This document shows positions 1-6,397 of a stretch of DNA of 10,184 nt, piece by piece. Every line of letters starts with the position of its first letter. The stretch's first letter is position 1. Source of the stretch: an uncultured Gemella sp. (lineage in GTDB: Bacteria > Bacillota > Bacilli > Staphylococcales > Gemellaceae); NCBI GenBank assembly GCA_947254465.1, contig CAMYEU010000044.1:1-10184 (forward strand), read 5' to 3'. Both the position numbers and the translations under genes were made by a program. The notes beneath the pieces were generated by a model, which saw only the letters and a list, made by a program, of their open reading frames with translations, searched no databases and had not been told where the DNA came from.

Positions 1-33
1 TCGTCGGCAGCGTCAGATGTGTATAAGAGACAG
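1..33 (+). other. Sequencing adapter (Nextera read 1), not genomic
   Basis: Bases 1-14 read TCGTCGGCAGCGTC and bases 15-33 are the 19-bp Tn5 mosaic end AGATGTGTATAAGAGACAG. Together they are the Illumina Nextera read 1 transposase adapter. The genomic insert therefore begins at 34, and msrB is cut at this junction by library construction, not by a biological event. Confidence 0.99.
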
Positions 34-168
34 ATATTGTCCAGTGTAAGGCGTCTCAGTTGCACTTTCCATTGTAACGGCATATTCTAAATCAGATAAT
101 TCTTTTTTTAATTCATTTTTTGATTTTCTTTCGAATTCTTCTGGATTAATTTTAATTTCTTCACTCAT
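34..168 (-). CDS. msrB: Peptide-methionine (R)-S-oxide reductase MsrB, N-terminal fragment
   Basis: MsrB reduces the R-epimer of methionine sulfoxide in proteins, a cytoplasmic oxidative-damage repair step. Only the first 45 codons are present; the frame runs open into the adapter at 33/34. The start ATG (168-166) has a GGAGAG ribosome binding site at 181-176, seven bases upstream. The fragment carries the MsrB N-terminal pattern: LKKELSDLEYAVT (residues 21-33) followed by TETPYTGQY (37-45), matching the family's 'L…L…y.VT…gTE.PfTG' entry. The zinc-binding CxxC motifs and catalytic Cys would lie in the missing part. It is the distal gene of an operon with the phospholipase gene upstream: that gene's stop codon (172-170) lies between the msrB ribosome binding site and start, so translation is probably coupled. 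The family call rests on motif recognition over a short stretch. Confidence 0.85.
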
Positions 169-169
169 T

Positions 170-1024
170 TTATTTCTCTCCTTTATAACTTATATATTCT
201 TTTAAATTTTCTATTATATGGTTTCCGTCTTTTACCCCTAAATTATACACGTGGTTTAGTTTTTCGATATCTTTCTCAAGTCGCTTTACATTAATATCTT
301 CACTAGGTCTAATAACAAATACTTTCCCTTGCTTTTCTAACTCAAGTATTTTTTCTACTGTTTCATTATAATTCTTATATCTATTCTCTAACTTTTCTAT
401 TAAATAAGGATATTTTTTATAGAACATTTTAAATGGAAAACTCGCTGATCTTTTCTTTCTATATGTAATAGGTCTTGTAAGTATAACAATTATTTTATCG
501 TAATTTTGTTTTTCAAAGAAGCCTATCGGTATGCTATTGGCTATCCCTCCATCTAGATACTTTTTCCCATCTACTTTTATTATTTCCGAAATAAATGGTA
601 ATGCGGAAGTTGCTCTTAAAATTTCCATCTGTTTATAAGGATCATGAATTTTTATAAACTCTGCTTCTCCATTTTCAATATTAGTTACTGTCGCATAAAA
701 ATTAATATTTGATTCTTTAAATGTTTTATTATCAAAAACATCAAGCTGAAAAGGAACTTTATAATATGTGAAATCTTTATTTATTAAATTTCCCGTTCTA
801 ATCCAACTCTTTAAACTCATATATCTTTTATCATTTATATAATTAACATTGTAACGAAGTGCTCTTTTAGGTTGTTTAGAAACATAATTCACTCCAAACA
901 GCGTTCCTGCTGAAACACCTACGATATCTGTAACCTCTATATTATTTTCCAAGAACACATCAAGGATACCAGCTGTAAATAGTCCTCTCATTGCTCCACC
1001 TTCTAATACTAAACCTACTTTCAT
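170..1024 (-). CDS. Patatin-like phospholipase family protein
   Basis: A 284-residue predicted lipid acyl hydrolase with a Ser-Asp dyad. Visible motifs are the oxyanion loop EGGAMRG (residues 8-14), the nucleophile elbow GVSAG (36-40, Ser38) and the DGG motif (158-160, Asp158). RATSALPF (137-144) is also typical of the bacterial patatin branch (COG4667, E. coli YjjU-like). There is no signal peptide, so it probably acts in the cytoplasm or at the inner membrane face. The length fits the family. The ATG start has AAAGGAG at 1040-1034, nine bases upstream, and an extended -10 promoter behind it. msrB follows with a one-base gap. The substrate cannot be told from the sequence; phospholipid or lysophospholipid turnover is inferred from the family only. 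Confidence 0.9.
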   Translation of the reverse strand: MKVGLVLEGGAMRGLFTAGILDVFLENNIEVTDIVGVSAGTLFGVNYVSKQPKRALRYNVNYINDKRYMSLKSWIRTGNLINKDFTYYKVPFQLDVFDNKTFKESNINFYATVTNIENGEAEFIKIHDPYKQMEILRATSALPFISEIIKVDGKKYLDGGIANSIPIGFFEKQNYDKIIVILTRPITYRKKRSASFPFKMFYKKYPYLIEKLENRYKNYNETVEKILELEKQGKVFVIRPSEDINVKRLEKDIEKLNHVYNLGVKDGNHIIENLKEYISYKGEK

Positions 1025-1053
1025 TCAATCACACTCCTTTTTAAATTGATACT

Positions 1054-1083
1054 ATTATATCATCTTTTATTCATTAGTTTAAA
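1054..1083 (-). promoter_or_regulatory. Promoter for the phospholipase-msrB operon
   Basis: On the minus strand a perfect extended -10, TGATATAAT, ends at 1054 (hexamer TATAAT 1059-1054). A TTTAAA -35-like hexamer lies at 1083-1078 with an 18-bp spacer. The start codon is about 30 bases downstream. The extended TGn element compensates for the poor -35. Confidence 0.7.
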
Positions 1084-1090
1084 TAAATTT

Positions 1091-1105
1091 ACTTGAAAAT
1101 CAAGT
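1091..1105. repeat. Palindrome in divergent promoter region, candidate operator
   Basis: ACTTGA-AAA-TCAAGT is a perfect 6-bp inverted repeat with a 3-base centre, lying between the divergent phospholipase and SDR genes. It sits directly upstream of the minus-strand -35 and overlaps the best plus-strand -35 candidate (TTGAAA at 1093-1098). That position would allow one dimeric regulator to control both genes. No regulator gene is next to it. The role is inferred from symmetry and position only. Confidence 0.4.
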
Positions 1106-1121
1106 TATGTTAATATTTAAA
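1093..1121 (+). promoter_or_regulatory. Possible promoter for the SDR-like gene
   Basis: TTGAAA at 1093-1098 matches the -35 consensus in 5 of 6 positions. The -10 is weak: TTTAAA at 1116-1121, with a 17-bp spacer. The region is so AT-rich that other placements are possible. Confidence 0.35.
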
Positions 1122-1139
1122 ACAAATGATAATTAAATA

Positions 1140-1144
1140 CGAGG
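1140..1144 (+). promoter_or_regulatory. Ribosome binding site deciding the SDR start
   Basis: CGAGG lies five bases before the ATG at 1150. The in-frame ATG at 1126 has no such site and would add eight residues before the Rossmann strand, so 1150 is preferred. Confidence 0.65.
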
Positions 1145-1149
1145 TACAT

Positions 1150-1749
1150 ATGAACATACTACTAATCGGCGGTAATGGCTTTGTAGGTCAAGCATTAATT
1201 AAAAAATTCACAGAAAACAAAGTAAAAGTTAGCTACTTATCTAGATCGCAAAATCACTCTATCACTAGTGAAGGTGCAACATGGATACGAGGAGATATTT
1301 TTGATCTTAACAATATAATGATTAAAGAATGCTACGATATAGTTATTCATTTAATTGGAACAATTAAAAATAAAAATCTATATTCTAAACTAAATACACA
1401 AAGTGTGGCACAAACAATTAAATTATGTCAAAAGTACAACATCAATAAACTCGTCTACTTTTCTGCAAACGGTGGCTTCAGACAATATATTGAAAGCAAG
1501 GCTGCTGGAGAAAGATTAGTAAAAAATTCAAAACTAGATTATCTAATAGTACGTCCTGGGCTTATGTATGGTAAAGATAGACTTACCTCTTATTTCAATA
1601 TATTACCGATTAAATTCTTTTCAAAATTAGGTATAACATTTTTCAAAAATGTTTATCCTCTTCCTGTTGAAAAAGTTGCAGAGTCAGTAGTTAAAGCTAT
1701 TCTCAACAATACTAATTCAACTATTATTGAAATAAAAGACATGAAATAA
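1150..1749 (+). CDS. NAD(P)-binding Rossmann-fold (atypical SDR / NAD-dependent epimerase-like) protein
   Basis: A 199-residue predicted cytoplasmic dinucleotide-binding protein. The N-terminus MNILLIGGNGFVG carries the GGxGFxG nucleotide loop at residues 7-13, immediately after the first beta strand. SAN (105-107) and the YIESK pair (Tyr113, Lys117) correspond to the SDR Ser/Tyr-xxx-Lys catalytic elements. YLIVRPGLMYG (131-141) is the usual 'lRP..vyG' segment of extended/atypical SDRs. At about 200 residues it is shorter than full epimerases (about 300) and resembles the NmrA/complex-I-39-kDa-like quinone or nucleoside-sugar-related proteins. Substrate and reaction are not identifiable. It appears to be a single-gene transcript: divergent promoter upstream and a strong terminator 11 bases downstream. 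Confidence 0.8.
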   Translation: MNILLIGGNGFVGQALIKKFTENKVKVSYLSRSQNHSITSEGATWIRGDIFDLNNIMIKECYDIVIHLIGTIKNKNLYSKLNTQSVAQTIKLCQKYNINKLVYFSANGGFRQYIESKAAGERLVKNSKLDYLIVRPGLMYGKDRLTSYFNILPIKFFSKLGITFFKNVYPLPVEKVAESVVKAILNNTNSTIIEIKDMK

Positions 1750-1760
1750 CTATATACACC

Positions 1761-1809
1761 GACTTAAAATTTTCGATTTCAAGAATCAATATTTTAAGTC
1801 TATTTTTTT
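1761..1809 (+). terminator. Rho-independent terminator after the SDR gene
   Basis: GACTTAAAAT (1761-1770) pairs perfectly with ATTTTAAGTC (1791-1800). The loop contains a second small stem, GATT (1775-1778) with AATC (1784-1787). A run of seven T follows at 1803-1809. It separates the SDR gene from the ABC/two-component operon. Confidence 0.85.
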
Positions 1810-1810
1810 G

Positions 1811-1841
1811 TGACATTTGTCATATTACTTCGTGACATTAC
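1811..1841 (+). promoter_or_regulatory. Candidate activator/regulator site upstream of the exporter operon
   Basis: TGACA-TT-TGTCA (1811-1822) is a perfect 5-bp inverted repeat, followed by a half-site-like GTGACAT at 1832-1838. ATTAC occurs twice, 13 bp apart (1824-1828 and 1837-1841). The palindrome centre is about 64 bp before the expected transcription start, a usual place for an activating response regulator. The NarL-type regulator of this operon is the natural candidate; this is inference. Confidence 0.4.
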
Positions 1842-1865
1842 CTACTATAAGTAATCTTAGCACTT

Positions 1866-1874
1866 TGGTATAAT
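1866..1874 (+). promoter_or_regulatory. Extended -10 promoter of the ABC/two-component operon
   Basis: TGGTATAAT is a perfect extended -10 (TGn-TATAAT, hexamer 1869-1874), 28 bases before the start codon. No good -35 is found at 16-18 bp spacing, which is typical of a promoter that needs an activator or relies on the TG extension. Confidence 0.7.
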
Positions 1875-1889
1875 TTAATTATCAAAGAT

Positions 1890-1896
1890 GAGGTGA
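1890..1896 (+). promoter_or_regulatory. Ribosome binding site deciding the ATPase start
   Basis: GAGGTGA lies five bases before ATG 1902. A GTG codon at 1893 is in frame but is part of this site, so it is unlikely to be the start. Confidence 0.75.
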
Positions 1897-1901
1897 ACAA
1901 A

Positions 1902-2801
1902 ATGTCATTAAATAACATTATAGAAGTAAAAAATATAACAAAAACAATTAAAGAGAAAAATATCTTAGACGATATTTCTTTTAAAGTAAATTCTGGTGAA
2001 TGTATTGCTTTAATTGGGCCAAATGGAGCTGGTAAAACTACTCTAATGAATTGCCTACTTGGAAATAAATTCATCAATTCAGGTTCAATAAAGATTAATT
2101 CTTTAAATCCGGGAAACCAAAAGCTAAAAGAATATCTTAACATACTTCCTCAGGAAAATGTTGTTCCTGAAAAACTAAAAGTAAAAGAATTACTTGGCTT
2201 TATTCAAAAATTATATAAAAATCCATTAACAAACGAAGAAATCGATGAACTGCTAAGATTTGACGATTCTCAAAAAGATAATTTTGCTTCTAAATTATCT
2301 GGAGGTCAAAAAAGATTATTATCTTTTATTATTACATTAATAGGAAGACCAAGATTAATTTTCTTAGATGAACCGACAGCTGGAATGGATACGTCAACGC
2401 GAATAAGATTTTGGGAGATTGTAAATACCTTAAAGAATAAAGGACTAACTATTATTTATTCTTCACATTACATTGAAGAAGTAGAACATACTGCAGATAG
2501 AATCTTAGTTCTAAATAAAGGAAAACTAGTTCGCGATACTACTCCACATGCTATGCGTGCTGAAGAAATCGAAAAGTACTTCACACTACCTATAAAATAT
2601 CTAGATTTATTAAAAGATAGTAATATTATAAATAATTTAGAAATTAAAACAGATAATATTAATTTCTTAACAAAAAAACCAGATGAAATATGGAACATAT
2701 TACAACAAGCTGGTTGTACGTTTAAAGAAATTGAAATTCAAAATAGAACTTTATTAGATAGTATTTTTATAACTACAAAAGATAATGAAGGAGAAAAATA
2801 A
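1902..2801 (+). CDS. ABC transporter ATP-binding protein
   Basis: The nucleotide-binding subunit (299 residues) of an ABC-2 type exporter, acting at the cytoplasmic membrane face. All ATPase motifs are intact: Walker A GPNGAGKTT (39-47), Q-loop Gln84 (ILPQEN), signature LSGGQ (132-136), Walker B LIFLDEP (152-158) and H-loop His189 in SSHYIEE. About 80 residues follow the ATPase core, as in CcmA/drug- or peptide-exporter subunits. Its stop overlaps the permease start by one base (TAATG), so the two are translationally coupled. The order ATPase-permease-kinase-regulator and the sizes resemble B. subtilis yvfRSTU (comparison from memory). The exported substrate is unknown; an antibiotic, peptide or lipid-related compound is plausible. 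Confidence 0.93.
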   Translation: MSLNNIIEVKNITKTIKEKNILDDISFKVNSGECIALIGPNGAGKTTLMNCLLGNKFINSGSIKINSLNPGNQKLKEYLNILPQENVVPEKLKVKELLGFIQKLYKNPLTNEEIDELLRFDDSQKDNFASKLSGGQKRLLSFIITLIGRPRLIFLDEPTAGMDTSTRIRFWEIVNTLKNKGLTIIYSSHYIEEVEHTADRILVLNKGKLVRDTTPHAMRAEEIEKYFTLPIKYLDLLKDSNIINNLEIKTDNINFLTKKPDEIWNILQQAGCTFKEIEIQNRTLLDSIFITTKDNEGEK

Positions 2802-3541
2802 TGAAAAATCTTACCAACTTATTAAAAATAGAATTTATATTCATAAAAAGAAACTTAACTAATTTTATTATGGGATTAGGCTTTCCAGTAATTTTCTTTA
2901 TACTATTTTCAGGAATGCAGCAATTCGATGATCCTGAAACAAAGGTACGCGTAGTAAAAGATATGCTTATCTCTATGACTGCCTTCAGTAGTATAAGCTT
3001 CGCTTTATTTTCTCTTCCTATTTCAATAAAAGAAGATGAGAAAAACAACTATCTACATATATTAAATAATTCTCCTATAAAAATATCTGAATACTACCTT
3101 GCTCGTTTTATTCGTCTAATAATTACGTTTATTATTTCAATAGTTGTTGTATTTGCTGTTGGGCATATCTTTAGAGGCGTTAATATGACAGCTCGTGAAT
3201 GGTTTATGTCAGCTGTTCTAATGCTTATTGGAAGTATTACATTTTTAGGTATGGGATTACTTTTAAGTCTTATTAAATCAGAAGAAAAACTCTCATTACT
3301 TGCTAACATATTATATCTAGGACTTGCTATGCTAGGAGGACTTTGGTGGCCTACTTACCTTTTCCCAGAATGGTTACAAAATATATCTAAACTGACACCA
3401 ACCTACTATCTTTTGGATTTCGTTAATAAATATATTAAAGAAGATATTTTCTCTTATAGAGCTCTAGCTATACTTCTAGCATATTCGGTTGTATGTATAA
3501 TTGCTACATTGGTAATAAAAAACAGAAGAGAATCAAAATAA
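2801..3541 (+). CDS. ABC-2 type transporter permease
   Basis: A 246-residue membrane subunit partnering the preceding ATPase. Six hydrophobic segments can be placed at about 20-39, 55-75, 105-125, 136-157, 165-183 and 219-239, the standard ABC-2 half-transporter plan, and it presumably dimerises. GGLWWP (179-184) before the last loop and LTPTYYLLD (198-206) resemble the conserved 'GG.w.P…P..w…..' end of ABC-2 permeases. AAGGAG at 2788-2793 lies seven bases before ATG and inside the ATPase reading frame. A hairpin follows 14 bases after the stop and separates it from the kinase gene. Confidence 0.9.
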   Translation: MKNLTNLLKIEFIFIKRNLTNFIMGLGFPVIFFILFSGMQQFDDPETKVRVVKDMLISMTAFSSISFALFSLPISIKEDEKNNYLHILNNSPIKISEYYLARFIRLIITFIISIVVVFAVGHIFRGVNMTAREWFMSAVLMLIGSITFLGMGLLLSLIKSEEKLSLLANILYLGLAMLGGLWWPTYLFPEWLQNISKLTPTYYLLDFVNKYIKEDIFSYRALAILLAYSVVCIIATLVIKNRRESK

Positions 3542-3555
3542 TAATTAATAATAAC

Positions 3556-3588
3556 ATAAGAGTGCGGATAAATTATTCACACTCTTAT
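3556..3588 (+). repeat. Intercistronic hairpin between exporter and two-component genes
   Basis: ATAAGAGTG (3556-3564) pairs perfectly with CACTCTTAT (3580-3588), and after a C/A mismatch GGAT (3566-3569) pairs with ATTC (3575-3578, one G-T). The downstream sequence is U-rich but interrupted (ATATTATTGTGG), so it is at best a weak terminator. It more likely attenuates transcription or stabilises the 3' end of the exporter message, setting different levels of exporter and kinase/regulator. Confidence 0.6.
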
Positions 3589-3612
3589 ATTATTGTGGTA
3601 TTATTAAAGAAT

Positions 3613-3618
3613 AAGGAG
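3613..3618 (+). promoter_or_regulatory. Ribosome binding site deciding the kinase start
   Basis: AAGGAG lies six bases before ATG 3625. An earlier in-frame ATG at 3493 lies inside the permease gene and would put the hairpin inside the coding region, so 3625 is the start. Confidence 0.8.
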
Positions 3619-3624
3619 ATTGAA

Positions 3625-4719
3625 ATGTATAAAAAATTACTAAATTTATTAAAGGGAAATTATGGATTTTATTTATCATTGGTATTTTTCATATTCCCAC
3701 TTGTATATATTATTGAAGGTAGTTATCCAAAATATGTATTATTCTTAACTATTTTAGCAATTATTTCATATGTAGGAATGTTATATACAAAAAATAGAAT
3801 TCTTATTTTTATAGAGTGGTTTTATTTAATTGCTTATATCAGTTACATGACCATTGTTTTATATCCAATGAATATTCTATTTAGTTTTTATTTAAGTAAT
3901 CTACTCGTTTGGCATTTTCATGATAAGTATTTCACTTATAGAACAATTAGTTTCTTCATAACAATAAATTGTCTAACATTGTATATAATTGCTAATCCGA
4001 AAATAAATATTGGAGATAGAATCATTCTATTTATTTTTTGTTCTATGTGTATAATAACTTATTTTTCCCAAAAATATGGTTATGAAAGAAATAAATTGAA
4101 AAATGAACGTTTAAAACATAATGAACATATTAATCTACTTCTTGCTGAGAATGAAAGAAATAGAATCGGACGCGATTTACATGATAGTATCGGTCATACT
4201 TTTGTAATGCTAAAATTAAAAGCAGAACTCGCTGAAAAATATTTAGAAAAAAATAATATTGAAGCAGCCAAAAAAGAACTCAAAGAAATCAGTGAAATCA
4301 GTAGTGCTTCTATGACAGAAACACGATCTATTATTAATAAATTAAAGCATAGAAGTATTACTGAGGAATTAAAAGTTATTTCGGATATTATGTCGATGGC
4401 TGATATTTTATTAGATATTAAGAATAATATGATTACACCCCCATCTCAACTGATTGAATGGACAATTACAATGGTACTAAAAGAATTAACAAATAATGTT
4501 ATTAAACATAGTAATGCTAATAAATGCAATATTGAAATAAATGAATTTAATAACAACTACACTGTTATTATCTCTGATAACGGTAATGGCTTTGAAAATA
4601 TTAACGGAACGGAACTTTCATCTATAAGAGAAAGAATTAAACTAGTTAATGGGGTAATAGATATTACATCAAAAAAATCACCTACAACTATCAAAGTAAC
4701 AATTAATAAATTGAAATAG
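3625..4719 (+). CDS. Sensor histidine kinase, DesK/HisKA_3 (NarL-partner) type
   Basis: A 364-residue membrane sensor that autophosphorylates and passes phosphate to the next gene's regulator. About six membrane segments fall within residues 12-147 with almost no extracellular domain, as in DesK-like or intramembrane-sensing kinases. A short coiled linker (about 150-178) leads to the HisKA_3 dimerisation domain with RIGRDLHDSIGH (180-191; phospho-acceptor His186). The ATPase domain has an N-box VLKELTNNVIKHSN (284-297) and a G-box SDNGNGF (317-323). The second glycine-rich box is degenerate: LSSIRERI (331-338) replaces the usual G.GL.GMRER. The stop codon is embedded in the next gene's ribosome binding site. 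The stimulus is not evident; membrane state or the exporter's substrate are likely. Confidence 0.92.
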   Translation: MYKKLLNLLKGNYGFYLSLVFFIFPLVYIIEGSYPKYVLFLTILAIISYVGMLYTKNRILIFIEWFYLIAYISYMTIVLYPMNILFSFYLSNLLVWHFHDKYFTYRTISFFITINCLTLYIIANPKINIGDRIILFIFCSMCIITYFSQKYGYERNKLKNERLKHNEHINLLLAENERNRIGRDLHDSIGHTFVMLKLKAELAEKYLEKNNIEAAKKELKEISEISSASMTETRSIINKLKHRSITEELKVISDIMSMADILLDIKNNMITPPSQLIEWTITMVLKELTNNVIKHSNANKCNIEINEFNNNYTVIISDNGNGFENINGTELSSIRERIKLVNGVIDITSKKSPTTIKVTINKLK

Positions 4720-4728
4720 GAGGACAAT

Positions 4729-5328
4729 ATGAAATTACTTATCGCTGAAGATCAAAGTATGTTACGAGATGCAATGGCAACATTATTATCAATGCAAGAT
4801 AGTGTTGAAAGTGTACTTCAAGCTAAAAATGGAAAAGAAGCTATAGATTTAATTTCTACTAATAATATCGATGTAGCTATACTTGATGTAGAAATGCCTG
4901 AAGCAACAGGATTAGACGTATTAGAATATATTCGTAGTAATAACATAGATTGTAAAGTTGTTATAGTAACAACATTTAAACGAATGGGGTATTTCGAACG
5001 TGCTATAAAAAATAACGTAGATGCCTACGTCTTAAAAGATCGTTCAATCGATGAACTTATGAAAACTATTAACAACGTCTTAGCAGGACACAAAGAATAC
5101 TCACCTGAACTAATGGATAACATCTTTAATAGTCATAATCCTCTAACAAATCAAGAAAAAATTATTCTTTTAAAAATTAAAGAAGGATTATCGAACAAAG
5201 AAATCGCTAATGAACTGTTTTTATCCGAAGGAACTATTAGAAACTATATCTCTAACATCCTAACAAAATTAGACTGCAAAAACAGAACAGAAGCTGTAAA
5301 AAAATCTACTGAGGAAGGATGGCTTTAG
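4729..5328 (+). CDS. Response regulator, NarL/FixJ (LuxR-HTH) family
   Basis: A 199-residue cytoplasmic transcription factor, the partner of the preceding kinase. The receiver domain spans about 1-118 with the acidic pair Glu7/Asp8, phospho-acceptor Asp53 (ILDVEMP), Thr81/82 and Lys103. The LuxR-type helix-turn-helix spans about 138-192 ([20 protein letters not shown] within 154-173). The length equals that of DesR/YvfU-type regulators. AGGAGG at 4718-4723 overlaps the kinase stop. The likely target is its own operon's promoter, where TGACA-TT-TGTCA lies upstream of an extended -10 without a -35. That target is inferred. Confidence 0.94.
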   Translation: MKLLIAEDQSMLRDAMATLLSMQDSVESVLQAKNGKEAIDLISTNNIDVAILDVEMPEATGLDVLEYIRSNNIDCKVVIVTTFKRMGYFERAIKNNVDAYVLKDRSIDELMKTINNVLAGHKEYSPELMDNIFNSHNPLTNQEKIILLKIKEGLSNKEIANELFLSEGTIRNYISNILTKLDCKNRTEAVKKSTEEGWL

Positions 5329-5682
5329 ATGACAAGAAAACTCGCTATAAGATTATCATTACTTTCATCAATATTGTATATAGCTCTAACAGTAATATAC
5401 TTTTCTTATACAATATCAAAAATTAATCATTCTGACAGTCCTAGCGCAGGTGCTGGTTTAGGTTTGCTACTTGCATTCCTAATACCACACTATTTTATGA
5501 TCTTAATAGCAGTTATTTTTAATATTGTTATCTCATTAATAAAATTCACAAAAAATTATTTGATTATTATAAATATAATATTATATATCATAGCTGGCGC
5601 ATTAGGGATTTATATTGGATTTTTCTTTATTTTTTCTATTATTTTCCAAATAATATTCTTGATAATTGCATACAATAAATAA
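5329..5682 (+). CDS. Small hydrophobic membrane protein, unknown function
   Basis: 117 residues, not recognised as a named family. Hydrophobic stretches at about 8-28, 43-72, 76-95 and 96-114 suggest four membrane helices. Between the first two is a short polar loop with HSDSPSAGAG (34-43). ATG follows directly after the regulator's stop codon, with a GAGGAAGG site at 5311-5318 inside the regulator gene, so it is translationally coupled and belongs to the exporter/two-component operon. Its place as the last gene, before the terminator, suggests an accessory role in sensing, transport or self-protection. The sequence itself shows no functional motif. Confidence 0.75.
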   Translation: MTRKLAIRLSLLSSILYIALTVIYFSYTISKINHSDSPSAGAGLGLLLAFLIPHYFMILIAVIFNIVISLIKFTKNYLIIINIILYIIAGALGIYIGFFFIFSIIFQIIFLIIAYNK

Positions 5683-5686
5683 AAAC

Positions 5687-5735
5687 AGGAACAACTTTAA
5701 ATCATAATTTTACAAAGTGATTTTTAGTTGTTCCT
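5687..5735. terminator. Bidirectional terminator between convergent operons
   Basis: AGGAACAACT (5687-5696) pairs perfectly with AGTTGTTCCT (5726-5735). After a small T/T internal loop, AAATCA (5699-5704) pairs with TGATTT (5718-5723). T-rich tails occur on both strands: ATTATTTTATTT on the plus side and GTTTTTATTT on the minus side. It therefore serves both the plus-strand operon and the minus-strand YjbR gene ending at 5742. Confidence 0.88.
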
Positions 5736-5741
5736 ATTATT

Positions 5742-6392
5742 TTATTTAACTAAAGAATAGCTTATATCAATTAATTCTTTTATTGTTTCTAATTTAATAT
5801 TTTTATCTAACACTATACTAATCCAATGCTTTTTATTCATATGATACGCTGGAAAAATATTTTGATTGTCTATAATATCTAAGATGTTATCCGTAGGGTA
5901 TTTTACATTTAGAATTTTCACCTTAGTTGTAATATCAGTATTTTTATTCAATTTATTATACTCTACATCAGATAACAAAGCATACCATTTATTCTTTTCA
6001 TTTACAAATGCCAATATGTCTAGATGTTTTTTAAAAGGATTAACACTGTTCTCGCCATATTTACTATTACAATAGTTGATAACTTCTAAACTTATTTTCC
6101 CTGATTCATCGACCAATCCTAATACAGAACTTAATAGAGTCTCTACATGTTCTCTAACATTTTGAACCGTTTCTCCTAAGGCACTATCTACGCTAAATAA
6201 TGAATAAATCTCATCAAATTCTAAATCATAAACTTCTATCAAAAGTTGACTGTCAACAAATACTATTTCTATTAAAAAGCTCATATCTAAAATTTCTTGT
6301 CGATATATTAGTTTTTCCGCTTCTTCCTTAAATCCAAAACCTTTTAGCTGTTCCTTAGAAAAGTTATATTTTTCTACATCTATAATCTTCAT
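5742..6392 (-). CDS. MmcQ/YjbR-domain protein with N-terminal extension
   Basis: 216 residues. The C-terminal half (about 105-216) has the YjbR/MmcQ (CyaY-like fold) signature: KWYALLSDVEY (134-144), KILNVKYP (158-165), then FPAYHMNKKHWISIVLD (180-196) and the terminal SYSLVK. The first 100 or so residues are an acidic extension not seen in the single-domain (about 120-residue) members, with no motif I recognise. The family is often labelled DNA-binding on structural grounds, but its true role is unsettled. The gene starts five bases after the upstream gene's stop and has no clear ribosome binding site, so translation probably depends on coupling. It is the last gene of the minus-strand operon and ends at the bidirectional terminator. 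Confidence 0.8.
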   Translation of the reverse strand: MKIIDVEKYNFSKEQLKGFGFKEEAEKLIYRQEILDMSFLIEIVFVDSQLLIEVYDLEFDEIYSLFSVDSALGETVQNVREHVETLLSSVLGLVDESGKISLEVINYCNSKYGENSVNPFKKHLDILAFVNEKNKWYALLSDVEYNKLNKNTDITTKVKILNVKYPTDNILDIIDNQNIFPAYHMNKKHWISIVLDKNIKLETIKELIDISYSLVK

Positions 6393-6397
6393 ATTTA

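Noticed and set aside
1126..1149. Earlier ATG giving eight extra residues on the SDR protein
   Set aside because: There is no ribosome binding site before 1126, whereas CGAGG precedes 1150 and the Rossmann strand starts directly at that methionine.
1838..2143. Open frame of 101 codons on the minus strand, opposite the ABC ATPase start
   Set aside because: It lies antisense to the intact Walker A region of a clearly real gene, and its translation has no recognisable motif or ribosome binding site.
2468..3309. Minus-strand open frames opposite the ABC ATPase and permease
   Set aside because: They are reverse-strand shadows of well-supported genes, arising from their AT-rich codon use.
3493..3624. 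Forty-four residue N-terminal extension of the histidine kinase
   Set aside because: It would begin inside the permease gene and run through the intercistronic hairpin; AAGGAG and ATG 3625 give the normal kinase length.
5866..6075. Plus-strand open frame of 69 codons opposite the YjbR-domain gene
   Set aside because: It is antisense to a supported gene, with no start signals and a composition typical of reverse-strand frames.
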